A DNA stretch of 64,000 bases from Tulasnella sp. 424 (taxonomy: Eukaryota > Basidiomycota > Agaricomycetes > Cantharellales > Tulasnellaceae), in the NCBI GenBank assembly GCA_019633425.1, contig WSUB01000108.1, positions 79,062 through 143,061 of the forward strand, in the 5' to 3' direction. The position numbers and the translations under genes were made by a program. The notes under the pieces are model-generated. The model was not told the DNA's origin and searched no databases. It was given only the letters and a program-made list of their open reading frames with translations. Below are positions 35,776-47,794 of the stretch, in pieces (within the stretch, counting starts at the first letter, position 1; each line of letters starts with the position of its first letter).

Positions 35776-36110
35776 CGAGAACATAAATATATGTACAGTT
35801 TTATAGTAAGCTTGCCTTTTTTATCCAGTGTCTTGCCCTTCGTATCCGGAGTCTTGCCCTTCTTATCCGGTGTCTTGTCCTTTGTATCGGGTGTCTTGGT
35901 ACTGCTTCGCGTCCTTTTAGCTGGAGACTGAGAGGGGGTAGGGAGGGGCGTTTCTGGGTCATCATCTTCGACATCGTTGATAGGGCGTTTCAGGTGCTTC
36001 GCGTTGCCATTGGAAGTCGATGCTTCGGTGAATTCAGGGTCGGAGGTCGCTTTGTCGGTTCCCACCTCGGACAGCATTTGCATTATCCCCCCATTCTCCA
36101 AAGATGAAGA
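35776..36110 (-). CDS. Lys-rich repeat open frame joined to AXL2 fragment (doubtful gene)
   Basis: From an ATG near 36083 (MQMLSEVGTDKATSDPEFTE) the frame has an acidic patch and a basic patch (NDVEDDDPETPLP, SPAKRTRSSTKTP), then KTPDTKDK/KTPDKKGK repeats of about 8 residues, and runs on into the AXL2 remnant without a stop. Composition suggests a nuclear, disordered protein. No domain is recognised. It could be a gene fragment or a chance chimera. Confidence 0.25.
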
Positions 36111-37489
36111 ATATAATAGTTCTCATCTCCGGTAGTGGTCAGTGGAAATCCGAGTCAGCGCCTATTTCAAGAACGTAGTCTAAATTGGCGTTGAGGCTAC
36201 AGGCTCGAACCTCCAAGCGTTGATCGATGCTTGCGCTTCTTCTGAGATCCCAGAGAAGCACCGAAGACATTAGAAGACGAAAGGGATCGAAGATACCCAT
36301 TGAAATCATCATTTGGACTTAAAGAATCACCATCGGAGTCATCTTCCACAGTGACAGGATAAGCGGAGGATCAAGAACGAGGAGGCAAGGTGCCCGTGGT
36401 GGCGCGAGGGCTTGGCAGATCAGGGGAGGCAAGCGACGAGCGATCATGGTAAGAAGCAGACACTAAGGAAGATAAGGACAACGTGAGTACGGCGGCAAAG
36501 AAAGAAGAGAAAAAGTACGTGCCAGTCATGAAGGCACTAAGGAAGATGGAGTGGGTAACGAAGCAAGAGAAGAAAGTAAGGAGGGGGAGCATGAGCCTGA
36601 GAGCGCGAACGACGAAAAAATCTCAAAGTGGAAAGAATCACGATACTATAAGCCGTGAGCGAGAAGCGGGGGAGCCAAACAAAAAGCGGACAAACAAGCT
36701 CAAGGGATGGAAGAATTAAAGTTAAAGAGCGACACGTAATACAGATGACGACGGTGGAGCACGCGGAGGCCATGGGCGCCTAAATGCAGGTTTGATTACT
36801 GCTGACAAGACCCGTCACCCTACCATACCGGGTTCTGGGAATTTAAACTTCCAAGAACACGTCCACATCTTTAGAACTCTGAGAAAAGCTTGAAATAAAA
36901 CACCGTCACCGGGCCGATAGATCTCGTGCGCTCTGGTACACTACTGGTCGAGGACCGAGGCTTCACCCTTATTTTATCGCCGCTGAGCGCACTGCAAGTC
37001 ATATAATTGACGTCAAAGGGTTATAGTATACATAAAAGTGGTTTAGGAGGGGCTGAGGGGGCGGGAATGATATGCGGGTAGGGGGGGGTTGGGGGAAGGT
37101 CGTTCGGCGAAATCGGTCAGTCGTTCCTGACGGAACCTTGTGTCCATCAGCTCGCCTCCCACGCGACACAAACAGGTTACCGGAGGGTCCCTGAATTGAG
37201 CATGCCTTTAACGTCTGACCCGAGAGACTAGAGGCTAAGTGTTCTTGGGGCAAAGTTCGACGCGCACCAGCCTGCCTGGTTCCCACGTGCGTACAACCGA
37301 ACTGACCCTTGCCCCATACGACACGCCCTAAGCTGGGAGGCTAGTGACGAGCATCCAACTCAACGTTCGGCTCAGTCGTTCCTCAGTTTCCTCCTCGATC
37401 GCAGCCGAACTCAACATGCATTGTAGCTTGGTGCTGTGAACATCGCGATTATCTGGGATGTTGATTGCGACAAGACCTCAACTTCGTCA
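36111..37489. other. Gene-free stretch
   Basis: Purine-rich plus-strand sequence at about 36360-36720 gives lysine/arginine-rich frames with no homology I recognise. G-runs lie at 37070-37095. No promoter, RNA or element edge is clear. Confidence 0.4.
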
Positions 37490-37901
37490 TCTAGACTTCA
37501 AGGAAAGTTCTATGGAAGTGAAGTCAGGAACACGTGCAGGGCCGGCAACCAACCCCCTGCAGCTCCTTGCCTTGGGGCAAACTGAGAGCGATGCTGTGGG
37601 CACTCCGGGCGTCTTTTGAGACTCGCCGTTTCGCCCCCTTCCTCAGTGAAACCTCTTCTCTTGCTTCCCCCTACCCCCCAGGCTCTGGATACTTACCGCC
37701 GACTATCAACCCATAGTATCACTCGTTCCCTCTCCGCTAACCCTTGATGAAAGAGAAAAAGTACTCTGCCCACGTTCCTCTTTCGGCCGGATCCGACTCA
37801 AGTGGTTCTCGCGGTGGAGACAAACTGAGCTCGAAGTTGGTGCGTCGAGTCCGAATTTTTCAAGTTTGATTCTAACGATAAATTGCTCGTAGACGGCGAG
37901 A
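37490..37901 (-). repeat. Repeat family R1, copy D, doubling as 5' region of kinase-TPR copy 3
   Basis: Reverse-orientation match to copy A. Its end nearest the gene (TGGTGCGTCGAGTCCGAATT, then GACGGCGAGA just before the ATG) is shared with copies 1 and 2, so this part is likely the leader/promoter. Confidence 0.55.
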
Positions 37902-40900
37902 ATGAAGAAGCTCGAGAAATGGCGAATTCGTCCTTCCTCGATCAAATCTCCAGAAGACGCCCGCCAATTTTGCGGAGGGCATGCAACAGTATCAAAAGCC
38001 TTTCTGCTTGGGAACAAATGGGTTACCGAGCCTTACTACAAGAAGGAAGCTCTGCGGTTATGCCGTCAATCCTCCGAATTCAATTACCATTTTCGAGGGG
38101 CTGGGGGCCACCGGCGAGACGCCGAAGGGGAGCTTGATGATGAAGAAAGAGATAACAACGAAGAGATTGGGCCTGATAGTAACAAGCTTTGGTGGGGAGA
38201 GGTCAGTCGTGATCGATTTCTCTGCTCCTTTAGAATAACCGTTGAGCGGATTTCGAACCCCGATTTGAAAGTTCGTAGCAGTAAAGCAATCGAGGATAGG
38301 AGATAATAAAGACCTAGAGCGAGTACTGGGAGTAAGCATGCCCCGTTTACTTCCGTAAAGGTTTCGTCAGGAGCTAATCTCTTCCAGTTGGCACTCAGGG
38401 AAACGGAATTCCTAGTTGAACTTGATCATCCAAACATCGTCAAGCTCAAAGGATTCGTCGAAGACCTATCCGAGGATATAATCTGGCTGGTACTTCCTTG
38501 GGCCCACAATGGCAATTTGAAGGACTTTGTCGCTGCACGAGATTGGGAAATTCCTGAGCGGATCTTCTTGGTAAGACCAAAAGACTCCTTGTTGTACCAA
38601 CTCTGAGAATCTGTATTCTAGATCAAAGATGTGGCGAGTGGATTGGAATATCTTCATAGCCAAAAGCCACCCATATGCCACGGCGACCTCAAATCGGTAA
38701 GCTCCAGACGTGCGATGACATTACGCTTGACAAGCTTAGTCTTGAACAATGCAGTTCAATGTATTAGTAAACTCGGAGCACCACGTCGTGATTACCGACT
38801 TTGGCTCTGCGCGTCGCCTCAGAGAACATGATCTCAACAGGCAACCGGTGCTAGTCCAAAACCAACAGCAGCCGCTCCGGGCGGAGTTCTCCGACCTCAG
38901 CAAAACCATAACCCTTACAGGGAATATATACACCCTTCGCTGGGCTGCTCCAGAGCTGTTATTTGACGACAACATGAGCCTCTGGAGTGATATATGGGCA
39001 TTAGGATGGATAGCTTATGAGGTAAACCTCTGAATTCGAATTCAACAGGTATTCGAGGGCTCATAAAGTCACTCCGACCCAGGTTTTGACCGATTCAATC
39101 CCATTTCAAGATGTACCAGCGGACGCCGTTGTTATCGAACGCGTCGTCAAAGGAGACCTTCCACCCGTTTATACGCATGCTCGCGTATCAATATTTAAGG
39201 ACCTTTGCTCTCTTCTGACAACGTGTTGGAGCAGCAATCCCAGCGCAAGACCGACGGCTAAAGACTATCTACATGTCATCAATGATATGGCGAGTGGTGC
39301 TGGTTTATAGTTCGTGAAACGCAATTTTGATTCATTATGATATAGCCGATGGTTTTTCCAAACATTACATACCGGCCAGATTCAACAGCTCCCAGCAAAT
39401 GCTCTGCTCAAGCTCTGATACAGCGGGGAGGGAGAGGGCGGGAGTGCGGTGACTGTGTGATGGCGTTTGCCTGCTTCAGCGAGGCTCATCGGATCTATTC
39501 CAGGATCGGTGATATGGGAGGCAAGGCCGACGCTCTGAACTGTCTCGCTGAGCTAGATCTGGATCGAATGGAGTACAGCGAGGCCATCGCGCTCTACTCC
39601 AAGATCCTGCAAATCCGTACCGACATCGGCGACGGAAAAGGGAGGGCCGACGCTTCTTGGAGTCTCGCCAAGATCCATCGACTTCGAGGCGAGTACAGCG
39701 AGGCCCTCACGCACTGTTCCGAGGTCCTGCAGATCTGTACCGACATCGGCGACAGGAAAGGGCGAGCCGACGCTTCTTGGAGTCTCGCCGAGTACAACGA
39801 TGCCATCGTGTTCTATTCCAATGTCCTGCAAATCCTTACCGACATCGGCGACAGGAAAGGCAGAGCCGACGCTTTGTGGGGTCTCGCCGAGGTACATCGG
39901 GTTCGAAACGAGTACACCGAGGCCATCCCGCTCTACTCCGAGGTCATGCAAATCCGTACCGACATCGGCGACAGGAAAGGTAGAACCGACGCTTTGTGGG
40001 GTCTCGCCGAGGTCCATCGACTTCGAAACGAGTACAGCGATGCCATCGCGCTCTATTCCGAAGCCCTGAAAATCCGTACCGATATCGGCGACCGGCAGGG
40101 TAGAGCCGACGCTTTGTGGGGTCTCGCCGAGGTACATCGGCTTCGAAACGAGTACACCGAGGCCTTCCCGCTCTACTCCGAGGTCCTGCAAATCCGTACC
40201 GACAACCGCGACAGAAAAGGCAGAGCCGAAGCTCTATGGGGTCTGGCCGAGGTCCATCGGGTTCGAAACGAATACAAGAAGGCCACCGCGTTCTACTTCA
40301 AAGTCCTCAATATCCGTACCAGCATCAGCGACAGGAAAGGGAGTGCCAACGCTCTGTGGGGTCTGGCCGAGGTCCATCGGGTTCGAAACGAATACAACGA
40401 GGCCATCGCGTTCTATTACAAGGTCCTGCAAATCCGTACCAACATCGGCGACAGGAAAGGCAGGCTCGACGCTTTGTGGGGTCTCGCCGGGGTCCGTCGG
40501 CTTCGAAACGAGTACAGCGAGGCCATTGCGCTCTACTCCAAGGTCCTGCAAATATGTACCGACCTTGATGACACGAAAAGTATAGCCGACGCTTTGTTGG
40601 ATCTTGCCGAGGTCTATTGGCTTCGAAATGAGGATAGCGAGGCCATTGCGCACTACTTCAAGGTATTGCAAATCCGTACCGACATCTGCGACAGGAAAGG
40701 CAGAGCCGACGCTTTTTGCGGTCTCGCCGAGGTGCATCGGCTTCGAAACGAGTACAGCGAGGCCATCGCGTTCTACTCCGAGGTCCTCAATATCCGTACC
40801 AACCTCCGCGACAAGAAAGGGAGTGCTGACGCTCTGTGGGGTCTGGCCGAGGTCCATCGGCTTCGAAACGAGTACAGCCAGGCCATCGCGTTCTACTCCG

Positions 40901-41787
40901 AGGTCCTACAAATTCGTACCGACATCGGCGAGAGGAAAGGCAGAGCCGACGCTTTGTGGGGTCTCGCCGAGGTCCATCGGCTTCGAAACGAGTATAGTGA
41001 AGCCATCCCGCTCTATTCCAAGGTCCTCAATCTCCGCACCGATCTCCGCGACACGCAAGGGAGAGCCGACGCCCTGTGGGGTCTCGCCGAGATGCATCGG
41101 CTTCGAAACCAGTATAGCGAGGCTATACCGTTCTACGTCAAGGTCCTCGATATCCGTACCATCCTCCGTGACAGGAAAGGGAGAGCCCACGCTTTGTGGA
41201 GTCTAGCCGAGGTCCATCAGCTTCGAAGCGAGTACAACGAGGCCACCGAACTGTACTCCCAGGCCCTCGAAATCTGTACCGACATCGGCGACAGGAAAGG
41301 CAGAACCGACGCTTTGTGGGGTCTCGCCGAGGTCCATCGACTTCGAAACGAGTACAGCGAGGCCATCGCGCTCTATTCCGAAGCCTTGCAAATCTCTACC
41401 GATATCGGTGACCGGCACGGCAGAGCCGACGCTTTGTGGGGTCTCGCCGTGGTGCATCACCTTCGAACCGAGTACAGCGAGGCCATCGCGCTCTACTCCG
41501 ACGCCCTGCAAATCCGTACCAACATCGGCGACAGGAAAGGGAGAGCCGACGCCCTGTGGGGTCTCGCCGAGATCCATCGGCTTCGAGACGAGTATAGCGA
41601 GGCCATCGCGCTCTACTCCGAGGTTCTGCAAATCCGTACCAAGATCGGCGACAGAAAAGGCCGAGCTAAGGCTCAGTGGGTTTTCGCTGACACACACCGG
41701 GTTCGACACGAGTACTGCAAAGCCATCGCTCTTTCTTTCGAGGTCCCTCAAAAAGTCCGTACCGACCTTGGTGACAGACAAGGCTGA
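37902..41787 (+). CDS. Protein kinase-TPR fusion protein (copy 3, 19 TPR units)
   Basis: Seven exons (37902-38201, 38272-38331, 38388-38570, 38622-38696, 38755-39021, 39083-39289, 39346-41787) give 1,177 residues. Exons 2-6 equal copy 1 in length and all introns are phase 0. Kinase motifs: FVAVKQ, HGDLKSFN, DFGSAR, WAAPELL, SDIWALGWIAYEV, RPTA. The last intron uses a GC donor (39290-39291). Nineteen TPR units of 120 bases follow, most differing at only a few positions. Unit 3 lacks 21 bases (7 residues) in frame. The TGA at 41785-41787 stands where other units have CGA or AGA, and one more TPR-like unit is readable after it. The kinase looks catalytically competent but non-RD. Probably cytosolic; ligand and substrate unknown. 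Confidence 0.87.
39541..41784 (+). repeat. 120-base tandem repeat array encoding TPRs
   Basis: About 19 units of 120 bases, one shortened to 99. Strong conservation at DNA level (for example GTCTCGCCGAGGT and CTTCGAAACGAGTACAGCGA in most units) goes beyond what protein function alone needs and suggests recent unit duplication or conversion. Because 120 is a multiple of 3, the antisense frames also stay open; these are not genes. Confidence 0.9.
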
Positions 41788-42672
41788 GCCTCCGCTCTAT
41801 GGGGTCTCGTCAACATGTGTCGGCTCCCAAACAGGCACTGCGACAACGAGGCCACCGCACGATACTCCGAGGCCTTCGAGAGTGAACAAGGTCTCATTTT
41901 GACTTACTACTTACTACCCCACTTGATGTTACCGACACAATGTACAAATTTATAATGCTACATGTTCAATTCTAGGGAGCGACCGCCCTCCTCTTGAGTC
42001 GCTGGGAGAGATCTCCCGACCGGAGGGGCTCCTGACCCATGGACACCCCGGGCGACGCGTTAGAGGTTAAAGTTCCTTAAAGACGTTAGGTTACTCGCCA
42101 TGTTTGTCACCAGTGGCCACACATAGAGCGAATGCGCCGAATCCCAGTTCACACCGACGGGACGTCGTCGCTGTGGGCGGTGGTGCTCCAACTATTCTAA
42201 ACACCGTAATCTCCTACTAGCTAAAGTACTGCTCATTCTCCGTATCCTCGTGTCATCCCTCGAATAGTTTAGACAAACTGACACAATCCGCGTACGGGGT
42301 TCGACATCAATGGCCAGGAAACCTGCCCGGGTATTCTCGGTGCAGTGCGATTCTGTGTTTGCGTCGTTCGGTTGAAAGGGGCGAAACAACAGAGCCTCCC
42401 TTCAGGTCAAGTTCAAGTACCTATTCCCAGAACTCGTCATGGTAGGGTGATAGGTCTTACCAGCAGGAATTAAGGTGTCGCGAAGCGCCCATCGGCTTTA
42501 CCATCCTATGGCCGCTTCCGCTCTTCCGCTTCCGCTTCCGCCTTCGCCTCCGCCACACCCTTGTCCTTTCCTTTCACTTCCATGTTCTATATTTTTCGAG
42601 GGTTGGGGATATGGGTAGCAAGGTAGCGAGTGCGCGAGTACCAGCCGAACGGCGGAATTAAAACACGTAACA
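41788..42672. other. 3' flank of kinase-TPR copy 3
   Basis: The first 120 bases are the relict TPR unit beyond the stop (ASALWGLVNMCRLPN). The rest shows no gene. A TTCCGC-type short tandem repeat lies at about 42510-42552. Confidence 0.5.
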
Positions 42673-43645
42673 CAGGACGCAAAACGACGTTTTCTGACCG
42701 AGAAAACCGACATAAAATCTACTGAAAAACCGTGGGTATTCTCTACCCACTTTTATTCGCCTATTAAATCTTCAAGGCAAAACCTTGAGTTTTCCCCTCG
42801 ATTTTATGTACCTAAATACCTAGGATAAAATCAGAGATATTTCCAAAATATTTTATCGTCGGTTTTCCGGGATAGATTCCAGGTTTTACATATGATTTTT
42901 AGAGAATAAAAAAATCACTATATAAAGACCCACAGTATTGAAGAAAATCTCGAAAATAAACTCCCTGAGAATCTTAGAGCTTCTCTCTCGGTTTTGACCC
43001 TCTGCAAAATCGCTGACAAAATTTCGGGTTTTCTCGGAGATATTTCTCCCTCCCCAAATACCCACATCCATGTTGGCAGCTGGCGATTGGGCGATTTGAG
43101 ATTGGGCGACTGGCGATTGAGCGATTGGCAACTTGCGATGGGGCGATTGGCGACCGGCAACTGGCAACTGGCGATTGGCGGATTGCGACACGGGCCGGCG
43201 ACTTGCGATTACCCCAGTGACTTGCCAGCAGGAGGCGACATTTGCTTCGTTTGATTTTCTACTCCTCCTTTCGCAAGTCACCGGGGTAATTGCAAGTCGC
43301 CGGCCGCATCGCTGGACCCTTATTCGCCAGTCACCAGTTGCCGGTCGCCAATCGCCCCATCGCAAGTCGCCATTCGCTCAATTGCCAGTTGCCCAATCTC
43401 CAATTGCAAGTTGCCGGCCGCATCGCTGGATCCTTATTCGCCAGTCGCCAGTCGCCAGTCGCCCATCGCCAGTCGCCAATCATCAGTCGCCGGTTGCCGG
43501 TTGCCTACCGCTAATTGCCGGTCACCTATGGCGCGCGAATCGGGCCATACAAATGACCTGTCCTACAAATGACAAATGACAACCGACAAATGACAAATTC
43601 ACCCTAAGGGCCGGTGCGCCAAGCAAAACGGAAGTGTAAACACAA
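42673..43645. repeat. Dispersed element with heptamer fold-back core
   Basis: The ends (CACAGGACGCAAAACGACGT on the left; AATTCACCCTAAGGGCCGGT and AAGTGTAAACACAAG on the right) recur inverted at 56612-56878, where the middle is missing. The middle (43075-43525) is a minisatellite of about 7-base units, GCGAYTG in the left arm and its complement CARTCGC in the right arm, so transcripts could fold back. No protein is encoded. It is probably a non-autonomous mobile element; I see no sure target duplication. Confidence 0.6.
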
Positions 43646-43824
43646 GTCTCAGAATTCGTGGCGTGGCACACCGATCCGCACAGCACCAGTCCAGGAACAA
43701 ATAAGACCAATAAGCCACAGACGCCGGCGCTGGCACACCGTGACTTGTCCCCTTTCTCCACTACATGAATTCTACCACCACACCAGCTCCCGTCCCCCTT
43801 TCCAACAAAGAAACAGATACATGG

Positions 43825-44167
43825 TGTCACGGTTCGAGGTCGATGATGATTCAGGCGAGGCGCTTCGAGGTCAATGATCAAGAGTCGAGAGATAGAAGAG
43901 ATGCTGATACTAAGAGAGTAGACAAGAGGCGGAATGAGGAACAGACCTCCTCATTCCGCTGAGTTATTATAGTACGGAAGTGGAGGTGATGATTAATGAA
44001 GGAAGAACTACATGAGGCGCTGACTGATGGTTCATGAGGTGACGCGTAACCCCTCGGACAGAACCCGATGGAATTCAATGGAACGTCTTGATAAGAAAAG
44101 GAACGAATCGTGATAAGATAGCGAATGTGGTTTGAGAGAGTAATGATGTGAGGATGGGATCATCACA
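43825..44167 (-). repeat. 3' LTR of the chromovirus
   Basis: 343 bases, complete. It contains an inverted repeat, GCGGAATGAGG..CCTCATTCCGC (about 43931-43962), and short imperfect copies of TTCGAGGTC. It is the best reference for the gapped 5' LTR. Confidence 0.93.
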
Positions 44168-44179
44168 GTTGCCCCTCCT

Positions 44180-47100
44180 TCAGGCGCGATTCCGCGACGA
44201 TTGTCGTTGAGGATGAGCGGAGGGAGCATTCGGAAATTGTCGATGGAACTCTTGTACCAGATCTGCAGCGTTTTCCAGATTGTCGGCGTTTTCCCAAGTG
44301 TTACTTTCTTCCCCGAATCCTTTCCATTTGACCAGGTATTGTAATCGCTGATAATAGAATCGAGAATTGAGAATCTTCTCTACCTCCCATTCTTCCTGAC
44401 TGTCGACGATAATTGGTGGGGGCGGTGCTTGAGTTCTGCCGGGAATAGTGTCTGCGACATGTGGAGTGAGAAGGGTGATGTGGAACACAGGGTGGATCTT
44501 CATGGTGCTAGGCAACGTCAGACGATACGCATGCGAAGAAATTTTGGCTTTGATTGGGAACGGGCCAAGTCTTCTTGCTGCTAGTTTTGTTGATGGTCGA
44601 TCGGTGCTGATATTTCGAGCTTCCAGCCACACCTTATCTCCGACGTTGAACTCGATTCCTTCCTGTCGATGTCGGTCATAGAATTCCTTTTGCTTTTGTT
44701 GGGCCAACGTCATTGCTGCCTTGACTTCTTCCTGAACACTCGCTATTCTTTCAAGTCTCTCCTTTGCTGATGGATTGGCTTGTGCACTGGACGGCATATT
44801 GGTGAACATTGGGTTGTATCCTCGGGTCACCATGAACGGCGTTTCCCCCGTAGTCGCATGTGTGGAGTTGTTGTATGAGAATTCGGCGAATGGTAATAGT
44901 TCATCCCAGTCATCTTGTCGGTGGTTGCAATATATATGTAAAAATCCTTCGATGTTCTGATTGACCCTTTCTGTCTGCCTGTCGGTTTGTGGATGGTAGG
45001 CGGTCGAAAATGTTGGTTTAATTCCTAACCCGTTGTACAAGGCTCGTAGGAATGGGGCGTTGAACTGGGGTCCTCGATCCGATACTGTACGTCGCGGGAG
45101 TCCATGGTACCTCCAGACATTCGCAATGAAGAGTTCTGATGTTTTCTGCGCGTCCAGTCCTAGTTCTTTTGTAGCGATGAAGTGGGCTTCCTTCGACAGT
45201 CGATCGACTACGACAAGAATGGTATCGCAGTCGGATTTGGTGATCGGTAGCTTGGTAATGAAATCGTATGATACATCCTGCCATGGTCCTTCGGGTACTG
45301 GTAGCGGCTTCAACAACCCTACAGGCTTGGTGTAGTGTGGTTTGTTTCGTTGACAGATGTCGCAAGCCTCGACGTATCGATTGACAAATTGCTTCATTGA
45401 CGGCCAGTGATATCCTCGCGATAGGAGCTTGAGTGTCTTTGCTTGCCCTGGGTGTCCTGCCATCATCGCATCGTGGTAGAGTTGCAATAATGATCGTTTG
45501 ATTTCTTCATTGTTTGGGACGTACACCTTGCCTTTGAACCGGAGTATTCCATCTTCTCTTGTCCAGTCGATCATATCTTTTTTTACACTTGCTGGGGCAG
45601 AGTCCGGATCGGCGTCTAGGTAGGCTAGTACTGCTTTGACAGTTGGATCTTCTTTCAACTTCCCTTCGATCGTTCCTAGTATCTCTTCGTCCGATGCTAA
45701 TAGTATTTCCTCTTCTTCATCGTTTGCGTTGACTTCCACGAATCTTGACAATGGTAGGAACGTTAGAGGCGTTTCTTCTGCCCCCCCTTCAGGACGATGA
45801 TCCGGGCGGCGTGATAGTGCATCTGGTTTCCCCGATTTACTGCCTGGTCGGTATTCTATCTCGAAGTTGTAGTCGGACAATTCTTGTAGCCATCGGTGTT
45901 GTCTGGCGTTTAGCGTCTGCGATTTCATGAACCACTGCAGATTCCTATGATTGGTCTTGATCCTTGTCCTGTGCTTGGCCCCCTTCAGGTAATGTTGCCA
46001 GTACTTGAGAGCTCGGACTATCGCTAGCATTTCCTTATCGTAGATGTCGTAATTCGCTTCGGCCGGTGTGAACGACTTGGACATGAAGGCATTTGGGTGT
46101 AGTTTGCCATCTTCAGCTTTCTGCGATAGTATTGCTCCATATGCGTAGCCTGATGCGTCCGTCTCCAGCAATGATGGTTTCTCGGGGTCGTGATGCCGTA
46201 GTACTGGTGCCGTCGTGAATCTCTCTTTCAAGGTTTCAAAAGCCTTGGTACATTCGTCCGTCCAGTTCCATTTGACGTCTTTCCTTAAGAGTTTGGTGAT
46301 CGGTATTACGATGCTGGAAAAGTCTTGGATGAATCGTCGATAGAAATTGGCGAAACCTAGGAATATCTGGATATCCTTGACATTGGTGGGCGTAGGCCAT
46401 TCTTTGATTGCTTCGACCTTGTACTTGTACATGGAAATTCCGTTTTTGCTGACCCATAAGCCTAGATATTCCGTTTTGTTCACGAAGAATTTGCACTTCT
46501 TGGCGTTACATCGAAGGCTATTCTCCCTGAATCGCTTTAAGACTTCCTTGGTAATTTCGACGTTTTCTTCCCTTGTTCTTGTTGCTGGCATTGTGTCGTC
46601 GAGATAGTTGAGGACGGATGAGTCAAGGAGATCATGGAGGATGTGGTTGATGAATCGTTGGAATACTGCAGGAGCGTTGCAAAGTCCAAAGGGCATCACC
46701 GTCCATTCGAAGAGACCGAACTGTGTTCGAAATGCCGTCTTCCATTCGTCTCCTTTTGCTATTCAGATCAGATGATAGCCTGACCTTAGATCCAGGTTGG
46801 TAAACCATTCTTTCCCCGCTAGGCGTTCGATTAATTCTGTTGCCAGGGGGTTTGGATATCGGTCGGGGATGGTGATCTCGTTCAGTTTTCGGTAGTCGAT
46901 CACCAGTCTTTTCTTTCCGTCCTTTTTTCCGACAAAGAAACAAGCAGCGGCAACTGGAGAGTTGGAAGGTTTGATGAATCCCTTTTGAGTCATTTCCGTT
47001 ACCCATTTCTTCATTTCTTCATTATCCTCGGCTGATCCTTGGTATAATCCTGACGGTTTTGGCAATTCTGCTCCTGGTTTGAAATCTATCTTGCAATCGA

Positions 47101-47794
47101 ATGTCCGGTGTGGTGGTACTGTGTGGTTGTCAGTTACTTCTTCAAACACGTCCAGGAACTCGTGGAGCTCTTGGGGTACTGCTTTCTCGATGGGGATTTC
47201 CTCTGGGGCATGTTCTGACGCTATTTTTGCCGATATGCTGGTTCCTGCAATCACGGGTGGAATTGATTGTCGATCTGGTTGTCCATTTCTTTTCCCAAAT
47301 ATATCCACTGGTGTTTCTAGACAATTTTCCGAGCAGTAGACGTCGTCAAACGTGATTCTTCTGGTTCTCCAATCTACTTGAGGGTTGTGTCGATATAGCC
47401 ATGGAGCCCCTAGGATTATCGGATTCTTGCCAATATTCGCCATATCCAGTACTACTTGCTCTTTGTGGGTTCCTAATTGCAATTCTCCTTGGACTTCTTG
47501 GTCGATAATCCCTATTGAATGTCCATCGATTGCAACTGGTCGCAGTGGAAATTCTTTTGGTTTCGTCGGTATCTTGTTTTCTTCCACGAATCTTTGGCTG
47601 ATAAATTCTGAAGTTGCTCCGGAATCGATCATTACTGTGGGGAATGCTGTGACTGGTCCGGTTGTCATCTTTGCAGGTACAATTAGGTGCGATGTAGGGT
47701 GCATGTTCATACGATTTTCATAATTCATATTTACAACATGATTGGTACCTAAAAGATGACGAAGGACGTTGGCACGGGATGGCACAGTCATCAC
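44180..47794 (-). pseudogene. Chromovirus pol: protease, RT, RNase H, integrase, chromodomain
   Basis: One frame from 47794 to 44180 apart from a TGA at 46763-46765, where YHLIRIAKGD would expect CGA. Order in element sense: protease (IDSGATSEFISQRF), reverse transcriptase (LDLRSGYHLI, then MPFGLCNAPAVFQRF and YLDD), RNase H (LLETDASGYAYGA; a later TNHRNL where family members have TDHKNL), integrase zinc-binding HHCC (HPGQAKTLKL..CDICQRNK), integrase core (VSDRGPQFNAPFLRAL..HPQTDRQTERVNQ) and chromodomain (YLVKWKGFGEESNTWENADN). The chromodomain would steer insertion to marked chromatin. One nonsense base and the RNase H change argue against present activity. Confidence 0.93.

Noticed and set aside
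39553..41781. Long minus-strand open frames (up to 212 codons) across the copy 3 TPR array
   Set aside because: They come from the 120-base repeat, whose length is a multiple of 3, so antisense frames stay open. They carry no protein family signal and mirror the coding strand.
43075..43525. CRISPR-like appearance of short repeated units
   Set aside because: Units are about 7 bases with no spacers of constant length, in a eukaryotic genome with no cas genes. A minisatellite explains it.
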